The notes under the pieces were generated by a model that was not told the origin of the DNA, searched no databases, and was given only the letters and a program-made list of their open reading frames with translations. Positions 29,544-37,759 of a stretch of 64,000 nt of DNA are shown here, in pieces. Numbering within the stretch: the first letter of the stretch is position 1; each line of letters starts with the position of its first letter. A program made the position numbers and the translations under genes. This stretch comes from Acidiphilium multivorum AIU301 (GTDB taxonomy: Bacteria > Pseudomonadota > Alphaproteobacteria > Acetobacterales > Acetobacteraceae): contig NC_015186.1 in the NCBI RefSeq assembly GCF_000202835.1, positions 1,922,001 to 1,986,000 on the forward strand, written 5' to 3'.

Positions 29544-31283
29544 ATGACGAATGCTCGGGGCGCGAAGCGGCCGAAAGGACGCACGCTGGCGGAGTTTGGG
29601 AAACTCAGCACGGCAGAGCGAAAATTGCTGGCCTGCGCGGCGGCGGGAGAGATCGCGGTTTTCGGCAATGTGAGGCCGGAGAGCGCCAACGACGCCAACA
29701 AGGTACGCGGCGAATTCATCCGGTTTCTGGCTCTGGGCGGGGACGAGGATGCGCCTGTTCACGAGAAAGGCGTCCAGCTTCAGGGCGCGTGGATCGAGGG
29801 CGCGTTTGATCTGTGGGGCGTCGAAAGCAAAGGTGGCCTTTATCTGGTGAACTCTACATTTGAGGCAGAGCCGGCCTTCCAAGACGCACGGATTACCGGT
29901 GCACTCATTTTGAACGGTAGCGAGATGCCGGGTTTACGAGGCGATCGTCTAACCTGCGACAGCTCACTGTTTTTGAGAAACAAGTTCGTCTCAACAGATG
30001 AGGTTCGGTTGCTCGGAGCCAAAATCGGCAGCAATTTCGATTGTTCTGACGGCTTGTTCGATAAAAAGGGCAAAGATGCCCTCATCGCCGACGGGATCGT
30101 TGTCGCGGGCGCTGTTTTCCTGACTGGTACGTTCAAAGCGACTGGCCATGTGCGGTTCGTCGGGGCCAAGATTGACAGCAATTTCGATTGTTCCGGTGGT
30201 ACTTTCGAAAATGAGGATCAAACGGCCCTCAACGCCGACCGCATCAATGTCGGCGGAACCGTGTTCATGCACAAATGGTTCAGTCCGACCGGCGACGCCA
30301 AAAATTTTAAAGCGACCGGCGAAGTGCGGCTGCTCGCTGCAAGAATCGGAGGGGATCTCGTTTTCCGCGAAGGATGGTTTCAGGGTAAGCAAGCTGCCAT
30401 CAACATAGAGGGCGCCCACGTCGATGGCGCACTGTTTATCGACAGCCTCACGATTCAGACGGGGGCAATCGATCTGACCGGCGCGAAGGTATCCAGACTC
30501 ATTGACGATCAAAACTCGTGGAAAAAGGGCGTCATCCTCGACGGCTTTGTTTACGGTGCGCTCGGAGGGAAAGCGCCGACTGACGCAAAGATGCGAATTG
30601 GCTGGCTCGACAAGCAATCCGAGGCCCATAGTGGCAAAGATGGCAAAGGAGCGGAATTCCGGCCGCAGCCTTGGCAGCAGCTTCGCAAGGTGCTGCGGGA
30701 GATGGGGCATTACGAGGCGGCGCGGGAGGTCGGGATTGCATTCGAGCGGCGCAAGCGGGAGTGCGGGCTGATCGGGCGGGTGCCCGAGATTTCGGTGGGT
30801 CAGGCGCTGCGTGCGGTCGGCGGTTCAGTTTATGGAAAGACGGCGCGGCTGCTGCATATCGGGTATGGCGCGCTGGTCGGGTATGGATACCGGCCGCTCA
30901 GGCTGCTGATGATTGCCACAGTTGTCTGGCTTGTCTTTGGTGGTGGCTATTTCGCCGCGGCGCGATGGGATGGCGCGTTCGTGCCGTCCACACAGGCATT
31001 GTTCTCACGGTTTGGCGGAATGTGCGGGTTGCCGGCGCATGTTCGGTGGACGGATTGCAAGGCAATAAGGCTTGAGTATCCGCAGTTCTATCCGCTGGCC
31101 TATTCGCTGAACGTGCTTCTTCCGGTGGGCAATCTCGGGCAGGAGGGGACGTGGCGGCCGGAGACGGGGACTTGGGGCGGGCGGATTGCGCAGTTCGCGG
31201 TGTGGTTCGAGACGCTGTTCGGCTGGATGGCCGGCCTGATTCTCGTCGCCGTGGTGTCTGGACTGGCCAAGCGCGACGAGTAA
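29544..31283 (+). CDS. Beta-helix repeat protein with C-terminal ion-channel-like membrane domain
   Basis: 579 residues. An N-terminal helical part (1-70) is followed by a beta-helix-like region in which a unit of about 49 residues recurs from residue 153: EVRLLGAKIGSNFDCSDGLF, then HVRFVGAKIDSNFDCSGGTF, then EVRLLAARIGGDLVFREGWF. After about residue 370 comes a helical hinge (PWQQLRKVLREMGHYEAAREV), a first membrane helix (LLMIATVVWLVFGGGYFAAA), a loop with two Cys, LAYSLNVLLPVGNLGQ and a final membrane helix (LFGWMAGLILVAVVSGL). The last part resembles two-helix ion channels joined to pentapeptide-type repeats. About 29820-30660 is much lower in GC than the rest. Function unknown. Confidence 0.8.
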   Translation: MTNARGAKRPKGRTLAEFGKLSTAERKLLACAAAGEIAVFGNVRPESANDANKVRGEFIRFLALGGDEDAPVHEKGVQLQGAWIEGAFDLWGVESKGGLYLVNSTFEAEPAFQDARITGALILNGSEMPGLRGDRLTCDSSLFLRNKFVSTDEVRLLGAKIGSNFDCSDGLFDKKGKDALIADGIVVAGAVFLTGTFKATGHVRFVGAKIDSNFDCSGGTFENEDQTALNADRINVGGTVFMHKWFSPTGDAKNFKATGEVRLLAARIGGDLVFREGWFQGKQAAINIEGAHVDGALFIDSLTIQTGAIDLTGAKVSRLIDDQNSWKKGVILDGFVYGALGGKAPTDAKMRIGWLDKQSEAHSGKDGKGAEFRPQPWQQLRKVLREMGHYEAAREVGIAFERRKRECGLIGRVPEISVGQALRAVGGSVYGKTARLLHIGYGALVGYGYRPLRLLMIATVVWLVFGGGYFAAARWDGAFVPSTQALFSRFGGMCGLPAHVRWTDCKAIRLEYPQFYPLAYSLNVLLPVGNLGQEGTWRPETGTWGGRIAQFAVWFETLFGWMAGLILVAVVSGLAKRDE

Positions 31284-31299
31284 TCCGCACGTCAAAAGG

Positions 31300-31333
31300 A
31301 GCAAAAGTTTTTGCTTCTTTTTTCAAAAAGAAG
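31300..31333. terminator. Overlapping hairpins with T-runs between convergent genes
   Basis: AGCAAAA (31300-31306) pairs with TTTTGCT (31309-31315) and is followed by TCTTTTTT, a classic intrinsic terminator for the upstream plus-strand gene. Overlapping it, CTTCTTTTT (31314-31322) pairs with AAAAAGAAG (31325-31333). The arrangement could serve both converging transcripts (the other is metH). Confidence 0.75.
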
Positions 31334-31374
31334 TTCTTTCGCTCCCCTTCCCTTTCAAGACGCGTCCCCTCCCC

Positions 31375-34300
31375 TCACACGGAAAAATACTTCGCGTGGG
31401 GGTTGAGGACAACGATGGCGCTGGTGGATTGTTCGGGGTGGAGCTGGTGTTCGTCCGAGAGCGACACGCCGATGCGTTCGGCGTCGAGGAGGCGGAGGAG
31501 AAGACTCTGGTCCTCGAGGTTCGGGCAGGCGGGGTAGCCGAAGGAGTAGCGTGAGCCGCGGTAGGACTGGGCGAGCATTTTTTCCATGTCGCGGTCGTCC
31601 TCGGCGGCGAAGCCGAGTTCGGCGCGGATGCGTTTGTGGGTGTATTCGGCCATGGCCTCGGCCATTTCGACGGAGAGGCCGTGGAGGTAGAGGTAGTCCT
31701 GGTAGCGGCTTTCCTCGAACCAGGCGCGGGCGGTTTCGGAGGCTTTTGCTCCCATGGTGACGACTTGCAGGCCGATGACGTCGCGTTCGGCGTCGTCCAC
31801 GTCGCGGAAGAAGTCGGCGATGCATTCGCCGTCGTCGCGCGGCTGGCGCGGGAGGGTGAAGCGGGCGAGTTCGGTGGCGCCGTCCTCGGCGAAGAGGATG
31901 AGGTCGTTGCCCTGGCCGGCGGCTTTCCAGTAGCCGTAGATGGCCTGGGGCTTGAGGATGGAGTCGGCGGCGCAGAGGTCGAGCATGCGCTTCATGACGG
32001 GGCGGAGTTCCTGGCGGGCCCAGCCCATGAAGTCTTCCAATGACTTGCCCTGCTTGCGGAAGCCCCACTGGAACTGGAAGAGGGAGCGTTCGTTGATGTA
32101 GGGGACGAGGGCTTTCTGCGGGGCCTCGATGATCCTTGCGCCCCAGAAGGGCGGGGTGGGCACCGGGGTTTCGCGGGTGAGGCGGCGGCGGCGGGCCTGG
32201 GCGGCGGAGATGTCGACCGGCGCGAAGCCGCGGGCGTCGGCCTGGCCGAGGGTGCGCTTGGTGTTGCGGGCCTTGCCGCGGCGCTTGGACTGGAGGGCGG
32301 CGAGGTAATCGTCGAAGCCGTTGCCGGTGACGCGGTCCATCAGATGGAGGCCGTCGAAGGCGTCGCGCGCGTAGGCGACGCGGCCGGAGGCGTAGGCGGC
32401 GACGCAGTCTTCCTCGACATAGTTGCGGGTGAGGGCGGCGCCGCCGAGGAGGACGGGAATGTCGAGACCCTGGCGGGACATTTCCTCGAGGTTTTCGCGC
32501 ATGACGACGGTGGATTTGACGAGGAGGCCGGACATGCCGATGGCGTGGGCGCGGTGTTCCTTCGCGGCGGCGACCATGTCGGCCAGGGGGACCTTGATGC
32601 CGAGATTGACGACGCGGTAGCCGTTGTTGGTGAGGATGATGTCGACGAGGTTCTTGCCGATGTCGTGCACGTCGCCCTTCACGGTGGCGAGGACGATGGT
32701 GCCTTTCTGCTGGCCCTCGACGCGCTCCATGTAGGGTTCGAGGTAGGCGACGGCGGCCTTCATGGTTTCGGCGGATTGCAGGACGAAGGGGAGCTGCATC
32801 TTGCCGGCGCCGAAGAGCTCGCCCACGGTTTTCATGCCGTCGAGCAGGAGGTTGTTGATGATGTCGAGCGGGGCGTGGGATTTCATCGCCTCGTCGAGAT
32901 CGTCGGCGAGGCCCTTGCGGTCGCCATCGACGATGCGGTCGCGCAGGCGGCCCTCGACGGTGTCGGCCTTGACCTTCTTCACCGCGTCGGCGGCCTTGCG
33001 GTCGGCGAACATTTCGAGGACGCGCTGGAGGGGGTCGTAGTCCTCGCGGCGGCGGTCGAAGATGAGGTCTTCCATGACCCGCACTTCCTCGGGCGGGATG
33101 AGGTGCAGGGGGCGGATCTTGGAGACGTGGACGATGGCGCCGGTCATGCCGGCCTTCACCGCGTGGTCGAGGAAGACGGAGTTCAGCACCGCGCGGGCGG
33201 CGGGGTTGAGGCCGAAGGAGATGTTGGACAGGCCGAGGATGATCTGGATGTCGGGGAAGGCATCGCGGATCAGCCTGATGCCTTCGAGGGTCCAGAGGCC
33301 GAGCTTGCGGTCGTCCTCGTTGCCGGTGGCGATGGTGAAGGTGAGCGGGTCGATCAGCAGGTCGGATTGCGGGAGGCCGTGCTTGCGGCAGGCGAAATCG
33401 ACCAGGCGGGTGGCGATTTCGAGCTTCTGCGCCGGCTCCTTGGCCATGCCGGTCTCGTCGATGGTGAGGGCGATGACGGCGGCGCCGAACTTGCGGGCGA
33501 GGAGCATGCGCTCCTCGGCGATGTGCTCGCCATCCTCGAAGTTGATCGAGTTGATGATGGGCTTGCCGCCGTGGAGCTTGAGGGCGGCCTCGATGACGGG
33601 GGTTTCGGTGGAGTCGATCACCAGCGGGGCGTTCACCGACGAGGTGAAGCGGGTGATGATTTCGGACATTTCGCCGAGTTCGTCGCGGCCGACGAAGGCG
33701 GTGCAGATGTCGAGCGCGTTGGAGGCCTCGGCGACCTGTTCGCGGCCCATGGCGATGCAGCCGTCCCAGTCGTGCCGCTCCTGCAGCTCGCGCCATTTCT
33801 TCGAGCCGTTGGCGTTGCAGCGCTCGCCGATGGAGAAATAGGCGTTCTCCTGGCGCAGCGGGGTGGAGCCGTAGAGGCTGGCGACGGAGGGGATCCAGAC
33901 CGGCTTGCGCGGGACGGGCGCGGGGCGGACTTCGCCGAGGCGGCGGAGCATGGCGTCGAGGGCGGCGATATGCGGGGTGGAGGTGCCGCAGCAGCCGCCG
34001 ATGAGGTTGATGCCGTCCTCGCGGATGAAGCGTTCGAGCCAGGTGGCGAGTTCGTCCGGCGTGAGCGGGTAATGGGTCTTGCCATCGACCAGCTCGGGCA
34101 GGCCGGCATTGGGCTGCACGGAGATGAGGCCGGGCCAGTTCTGCGCGAGGTAGCGCACGTGTTCGGCCATTTCCTGCGGGCCGGTGGCGCAGTTCAGGCC
34201 GATCAGCGGCACGTCGAGCGCCTGGATCACGGTGGCGGCGGCGGCGATGTCCGGCCCGACGAGCAGGGTGCCGGTGGTCTCGACGGTGACCTGGACGAAG

Positions 34301-34860
34301 ATCGGCGTGTCGCGTTTCTGCTCGGCGCGGGCGATCCTGGCGCCGTTGACGGCGGCCTTGATCTGCAGCGTGTCCTGGCAGGTTTCGATCAGGATGGCGT
34401 CGACCCCGCCCTCGATCAGGCCGCGGCACTGCTCGGCGAGGCCGGCTTCCAGCGGGTCGTATTCGATGTTGCCGAGGGTGGGCAGCTTGGTGCCGGGGCC
34501 GACGCTGCCGATCACGTAGCGGTCGCGCCCGTCGGCGAAGGTTTCGGCGGCCTCGCGGGCGAGTTCGGCGGCGATGCGGTTGATCTCGCGGGCGCGGTCG
34601 CCGAGCTCGAACTCGGCGAGGGTGATGGGCGAGCCGCCGAAGCTGTTGGTCTCCACCATGTCGGCGCCGGCTTCGTAGTAGCCGCGATGGATCTCGCGCA
34701 CGAGGTCGGGGCGGGAGAGGTTCAATACCTCGGTGCAGTTTTCCTTGCCCCAGAAATCGCGCTCGGTATCGAGGGTGAGGGCCTGGACGCGCGATCCCAT
34801 GCCGCCGTCGCAGAGGAGGACGCGGTGGCGGAGGGCTTCGAGGAGGGAGGGTCTGCTCAT
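31375..34860 (-). CDS. metH: Cobalamin-dependent methionine synthase
   Basis: I chose ATG 34860 (MSRPSLLEALRHR), giving 1161 residues against 1227 in E. coli. All modules are present. The homocysteine domain has the zinc ligands GLNCATGP and GGCCGTST. A methyltetrahydrofolate (pterin) domain begins near FSIGERCNANGSKKWRELQ. The cobalamin cap is followed by the B12-binding motif DVHDIGKNLVDIILTNNGY, whose His ligates cobalt. The C-terminal reactivation domain has FGYPACPNLEDQ and SDEHQLHPEQST. It makes methionine from homocysteine and 5-methyl-THF. It is divergent from the EamA gene with only 107 bases between, and no B12 or SAM riboswitch is visible there. Confidence 0.97.
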   Translation of the reverse strand: MSRPSLLEALRHRVLLCDGGMGSRVQALTLDTERDFWGKENCTEVLNLSRPDLVREIHRGYYEAGADMVETNSFGGSPITLAEFELGDRAREINRIAAELAREAAETFADGRDRYVIGSVGPGTKLPTLGNIEYDPLEAGLAEQCRGLIEGGVDAILIETCQDTLQIKAAVNGARIARAEQKRDTPIFVQVTVETTGTLLVGPDIAAAATVIQALDVPLIGLNCATGPQEMAEHVRYLAQNWPGLISVQPNAGLPELVDGKTHYPLTPDELATWLERFIREDGINLIGGCCGTSTPHIAALDAMLRRLGEVRPAPVPRKPVWIPSVASLYGSTPLRQENAYFSIGERCNANGSKKWRELQERHDWDGCIAMGREQVAEASNALDICTAFVGRDELGEMSEIITRFTSSVNAPLVIDSTETPVIEAALKLHGGKPIINSINFEDGEHIAEERMLLARKFGAAVIALTIDETGMAKEPAQKLEIATRLVDFACRKHGLPQSDLLIDPLTFTIATGNEDDRKLGLWTLEGIRLIRDAFPDIQIILGLSNISFGLNPAARAVLNSVFLDHAVKAGMTGAIVHVSKIRPLHLIPPEEVRVMEDLIFDRRREDYDPLQRVLEMFADRKAADAVKKVKADTVEGRLRDRIVDGDRKGLADDLDEAMKSHAPLDIINNLLLDGMKTVGELFGAGKMQLPFVLQSAETMKAAVAYLEPYMERVEGQQKGTIVLATVKGDVHDIGKNLVDIILTNNGYRVVNLGIKVPLADMVAAAKEHRAHAIGMSGLLVKSTVVMRENLEEMSRQGLDIPVLLGGAALTRNYVEEDCVAAYASGRVAYARDAFDGLHLMDRVTGNGFDDYLAALQSKRRGKARNTKRTLGQADARGFAPVDISAAQARRRRLTRETPVPTPPFWGARIIEAPQKALVPYINERSLFQFQWGFRKQGKSLEDFMGWARQELRPVMKRMLDLCAADSILKPQAIYGYWKAAGQGNDLILFAEDGATELARFTLPRQPRDDGECIADFFRDVDDAERDVIGLQVVTMGAKASETARAWFEESRYQDYLYLHGLSVEMAEAMAEYTHKRIRAELGFAAEDDRDMEKMLAQSYRGSRYSFGYPACPNLEDQSLLLRLLDAERIGVSLSDEHQLHPEQSTSAIVVLNPHAKYFSV

Positions 34861-34967
34861 GGTGGTGGGAATATAGGATGCGCGCCACATTTCCAATGCG
34901 GGGCGACGGCGGGCTGCATTGATCGGGGCGGGCCGGGGCGTATACCGGCGGCGGCGGAGGGATATGA

Positions 34968-35960
34968 ATGACGGTGGGTGGCGATGAGGGGGCGCGCTTG
35001 CGCGACGACGGCAGCGCGCATGACGGGCGGTTCGCGACCGGGGTGGCGGCGGTGCTGTTCGCCTCGCTGGTCTGGGGCACGACCGGCACGGCGGCGACGT
35101 TCGCGCCCGCGGTCGGGCCGCTGGCGATCGGCGCCGCGGCGATGGGGATCGGCGGGCTGTTGCAGGCGCTGCTCGCCGCCCCCCGCATCCTGCGCGACCT
35201 GCCGGCGCTGGCGCGGCATGGCGGGCTGCTGGCGGCGGGCGGTGTCGCGGTCGCGCTCTACCCCCTCGCCTTCTACAGTTCGATGCGGCTTTCGGGTGTG
35301 GCGGTGGGAACGGTGGTGACGCTCGGCTCGGCGCCGATCTTCTCGGCGCTGATCGAGCGCGTGCTCGCCGGCACCCGGCTGAGCGGGCGCTGGGTCGCCG
35401 GGGCGCTGCCGGGGATTGCCGGCATGGCGCTGCTCGCCTTTTCGGAACCGGGGGCGGCCGCGGGCGATGGAAGCGTCCTCGGGATCGGGCTCGGCCTCGT
35501 CGGCGGGCTCACCTATGCGCTCTACGCCTGGACCGCGCGGGGGATGATGCTGCGCGGCATCCGCTCGGCGGTGGCGATGGGGGCGACGTTCGGGATCGGC
35601 GGCGCGCTGCTGATGCCGGTGCTGGCGGCGACCGGCGGCGCCTTTCTCGACTCCTGGGGCAATGCGGCGGTGGGGATCTACATGGCGGGGGTGCCGATGT
35701 TTCTCGGCTATCTCTGCTTCGGCGTCGGGCTCGCGCGGATTCCGGTGAGTGTGGCGACGACGATCACGCTGGTCGAGCCGGTGGTGGCGGCGGTGCTGGC
35801 GGTGCTCGTCGTCGGCGAGCGGCTGAAGCCGGCGGGATGGGCGGGGGCGGCGCTGGTGATCGCCGGGCTGGTGGTGACGGCCGCGCCGGGCCGGCGCGGC
35901 GGTGGGGCGGTCGCCGATCCGCCCGGAGCGGATGCGGTGCCCTACCCGATCGACAGGTAG
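34968..35960 (+). CDS. EamA/DMT-family transporter
   Basis: 330 residues with about ten hydrophobic helices in two EamA repeats: the first opens with AAVLFASLVWGTTGTAATFAP, the second with GIGLGLVGGLTYALYAWTARG. It ends with the typical VATTITLVEPVVAAVLAVLVVGE. Members export amino acids, purines or other metabolites; a substrate cannot be assigned. GGAGGG precedes ATG 34968. Its last 19 bases overlap the end of the convergent TauE/SafE gene. Confidence 0.88.
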   Translation: MTVGGDEGARLRDDGSAHDGRFATGVAAVLFASLVWGTTGTAATFAPAVGPLAIGAAAMGIGGLLQALLAAPRILRDLPALARHGGLLAAGGVAVALYPLAFYSSMRLSGVAVGTVVTLGSAPIFSALIERVLAGTRLSGRWVAGALPGIAGMALLAFSEPGAAAGDGSVLGIGLGLVGGLTYALYAWTARGMMLRGIRSAVAMGATFGIGGALLMPVLAATGGAFLDSWGNAAVGIYMAGVPMFLGYLCFGVGLARIPVSVATTITLVEPVVAAVLAVLVVGERLKPAGWAGAALVIAGLVVTAAPGRRGGGAVADPPGADAVPYPIDR

Positions 35961-36706
35961 AGCCGCAGCGCCGAGGCCAGGCCGGCGAGGCCGGCGAGGC
36001 CGACGACCGCGGTGATGACATGCCCGAACACGGAAGGCGGGATGCGGCACACGGCGCGGATGCCGGCGAAGGTGCCGAGGGCGGCGGCCGGGGCGAGCCA
36101 GAGGCCGGAGAGCAGCCAGTGCGGGCGGGCGATGCCGCCGGCGAGGGCGACGGCGATCGCGAGGACGTAGCTCAGCAGATTGAACATCACGAGGATGGCG
36201 CGGCTGTCGGCGACGGCGCGGCCCTGCCAGGCGACGACCATGGCCGGGACCGGCCCGCCCATGCTGGTGCAGCCGTTCAGCAGGCCGCCGAGCAGGGCGC
36301 CGACGGCGAGCGGGCCGCCGCCGCCGCCGAGCCGGACCCGCACGCGGGCGAGGCGGAGGATGGTGACGCCGACCGCAAGCCCGGCAATGACGAATTTCAG
36401 CGCCGGGCGGGCGACCAGGCCGAGCAGCGCGATGCCCGCCGGCGTGCCGAGCGCGGTGCCGAGAAGGACGGGCAGCGCGCGGTCCCGGGTGATGGCGTGG
36501 CGGAGTTCGGCGATCACGCCGAGGCTCATCAGCGTGCCGAGCACGAGGGCGGCGAACACGACATGGCGCGGATCGTCGGAGATCAGCGAGAGCAGCGGCG
36601 TGAAGACGACGGCGAAGCCGAAACCGGCGAAGCCCTTGACGAAGCCGGCGGCGAAGGCGGCGAGGGCGGCGGCGGCGAGCAGGGGCGGCGCGAGCGGGAC
36701 CAGCAC
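35942..36706 (-). CDS. Sulfite exporter TauE/SafE-family membrane protein
   Basis: 254 residues from a GTG start at 36706, with about eight membrane helices. The family's internal repeat motif appears as GFVKGFAGFGFAVVFTPLLS near the N-terminus and LLGGLLNGCTSMGGPVPAMV in the second half. Members move sulfite, sulfoacetate or other small organosulfur anions; the substrate here is unknown. It overlaps the convergent EamA gene tail to tail and is divergent from the small CxCC gene. Confidence 0.88.
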   Translation of the reverse strand: MLVPLAPPLLAAAALAAFAAGFVKGFAGFGFAVVFTPLLSLISDDPRHVVFAALVLGTLMSLGVIAELRHAITRDRALPVLLGTALGTPAGIALLGLVARPALKFVIAGLAVGVTILRLARVRVRLGGGGGPLAVGALLGGLLNGCTSMGGPVPAMVVAWQGRAVADSRAILVMFNLLSYVLAIAVALAGGIARPHWLLSGLWLAPAAALGTFAGIRAVCRIPPSVFGHVITAVVGLAGLAGLASALRLYLSIG

Positions 36707-36766
36707 CGGTCAGATCCGGCCGGACGGGAAGACGGGCGGGCGGGCGATGAGGCGAACTCCTGCGGA

Positions 36767-36804
36767 CAACACGGCAGCGGCAACGTATCGTCCGGCCCGT
36801 GTTG
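36767..36804. promoter_or_regulatory. Inverted repeat between divergent TauE/SafE and CxCC genes
   Basis: CAACACGG (36767-36774) and CCGTGTTG (36797-36804) are perfect 8-bp arms with 22 bases between. It lies 60 bases upstream of the TauE/SafE start and about 115 upstream of the CxCC gene, where an operator shared by divergent promoters could sit. Inference only. Confidence 0.35.
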
Positions 36805-36919
36805 CTGGCAAGGCGGCCGGGCTTGCGGCGGCGGCGGCCGATTGCCACGTCGCGCCATGGTGGGATTTCGCGGGGCGGGGATTTCGCGGCGCCGGCCGGA
36901 GCAAGAAGAAGGAGCAAAA

Positions 36920-37285
36920 ATGCGGATCGGAATCAGGTTTGGCGGGGCGGTGGCGCCGGGGGATGCGGTGCTGGTGCAGGAGGGGTTCGCGCCGCCTTCC
37001 GGCGCGCGGGTCGTGGGCGGGTTCCGGGCGGAGGAGGTGCGGCGGTTCGGGCATGGGATCGGGTGTTCGTGCTGCGTGCCGCGCGGCGCGGTGGCGGCGG
37101 CGCTGACGCGGCTGTTTCTCGACCGGGCGCGGGGCACCGAGGACGGGTCCGGCGATGTGGTGATTGTCGGCGATACTAACGGCGAGGCGGCGGTGCGGGC
37201 GGCGGTCGCGGGCGATGTGCTGCTGCGGGCGCGATTTTTTTTCGCTCCTGCCGCGGGCGGAGCCGCGGCGCGGGACGGCGGATAA
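36920..37285 (+). CDS. Small protein with CxCC metal-binding motif, COG0523-like fragment
   Basis: 121 residues from ATG 36920 with GGAG six bases upstream. The striking part is GIGCSCCVPRGAVAAALTRL, with Cys49, Cys51 and Cys52. This is laid out like the GCxCC metal-binding loop and following helix of G3E/COG0523 zinc-chaperone GTPases (CobW, ZNG1). No Walker A or other GTPase motif is present, and the protein is a third of the family length, so it is either a free-standing metal-binding module or a degenerate remnant. VVIVGDTNGEAAVRAAV in the second half looks folded. Function unknown. Confidence 0.6.
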   Translation: MRIGIRFGGAVAPGDAVLVQEGFAPPSGARVVGGFRAEEVRRFGHGIGCSCCVPRGAVAAALTRLFLDRARGTEDGSGDVVIVGDTNGEAAVRAAVAGDVLLRARFFFAPAAGGAAARDGG

Positions 37286-37374
37286 CTTCAATTCTTTCAG
37301 ATGATTGACTGATCGATCGGCTTGGTGACGCTGGCGGTCCGCCGACAGGCCCGGTTGCGGCCGCGCGATTCGCG

Positions 37375-37415
37375 TTGTTAGTTTTATTGACATCTCTAAC
37401 CGGCTGAACTAACAA
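37375..37415 (+). promoter_or_regulatory. Promoter with overlapping palindromic operator
   Basis: A -35 element TTGACA (37387-37392) is followed 17 bases later by TAACAA (37410-37415), in an AT-rich pocket. Perfect 9-bp arms TTGTTAGTT (37375-37383) and AACTAACAA (37407-37415) enclose the promoter, and an extra half-site CTCTAACC lies between them. A protein bound here would block RNA polymerase. The start codon of the HTH gene is 27 bases beyond, so autoregulation by its product is a natural hypothesis. Confidence 0.6.
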
Positions 37416-37441
37416 TCCGCTCATCAACGAGGAGATGAGCG

Positions 37442-37759
37442 ATGCCCGAACGCCGCATCTGGACCGACGCCGCCGACGAGACGATCCGCCGCATGCGGGT
37501 GGACGGGGCGACCTGGGCGGCGATTGCCGCCGTGCTCGGCCTGTCGCGCAACACGATCATCGAGCGCGGGCGGCGGCTCTGCGCCGCCGGCGGGCCGAGC
37601 CAGGCGGCGCGGCCGAAGCCGCCGCCGGAGGACGATCCGAACCGCCCGCCGCTGCCGGCCGGGCATCCGCGCTCCTGGGGGCTGCTGACGCGCGGGACGA
37701 TTCTGGAGGGCACGGCGTTCGTCCCCCTCGCCGCCCCCGGGCGGGAGGATGAGCGATGA
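37442..37759 (+). CDS. Small helix-turn-helix protein
   Basis: 105 residues. The N-terminal half RIWTDAADETIRRMRVDGAT... AAIAAVLGLSRNTIIERGRRL reads as a helix-turn-helix, reminiscent of the GcrA N-terminus or a sigma-region-4 fold. The C-terminal half is Pro-rich with HPRSWGLLTRGTILEGTAF, a stretch I associate with unnamed alphaproteobacterial proteins. ATG 37442 has GGAG upstream. It overlaps the next gene by 4 bases (ATGA), so the pair is translationally coupled. It probably binds DNA; the target is unknown, but the palindrome over its own promoter is a candidate. Confidence 0.7.
   Translation: MPERRIWTDAADETIRRMRVDGATWAAIAAVLGLSRNTIIERGRRLCAAGGPSQAARPKPPPEDDPNRPPLPAGHPRSWGLLTRGTILEGTAFVPLAAPGREDER

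Noticed and set aside
34861-34967. Cobalamin or SAM riboswitch in front of metH
   Set aside because: Only 107 bases separate metH from the divergent gene, and I see no B12-box or SAM-type fold.
31355-35188. Open frame of more than 1200 codons on the minus strand in another frame of metH
   Set aside because: Arg/Pro/His-rich out-of-frame reading of metH; the true frame has every MetH motif.
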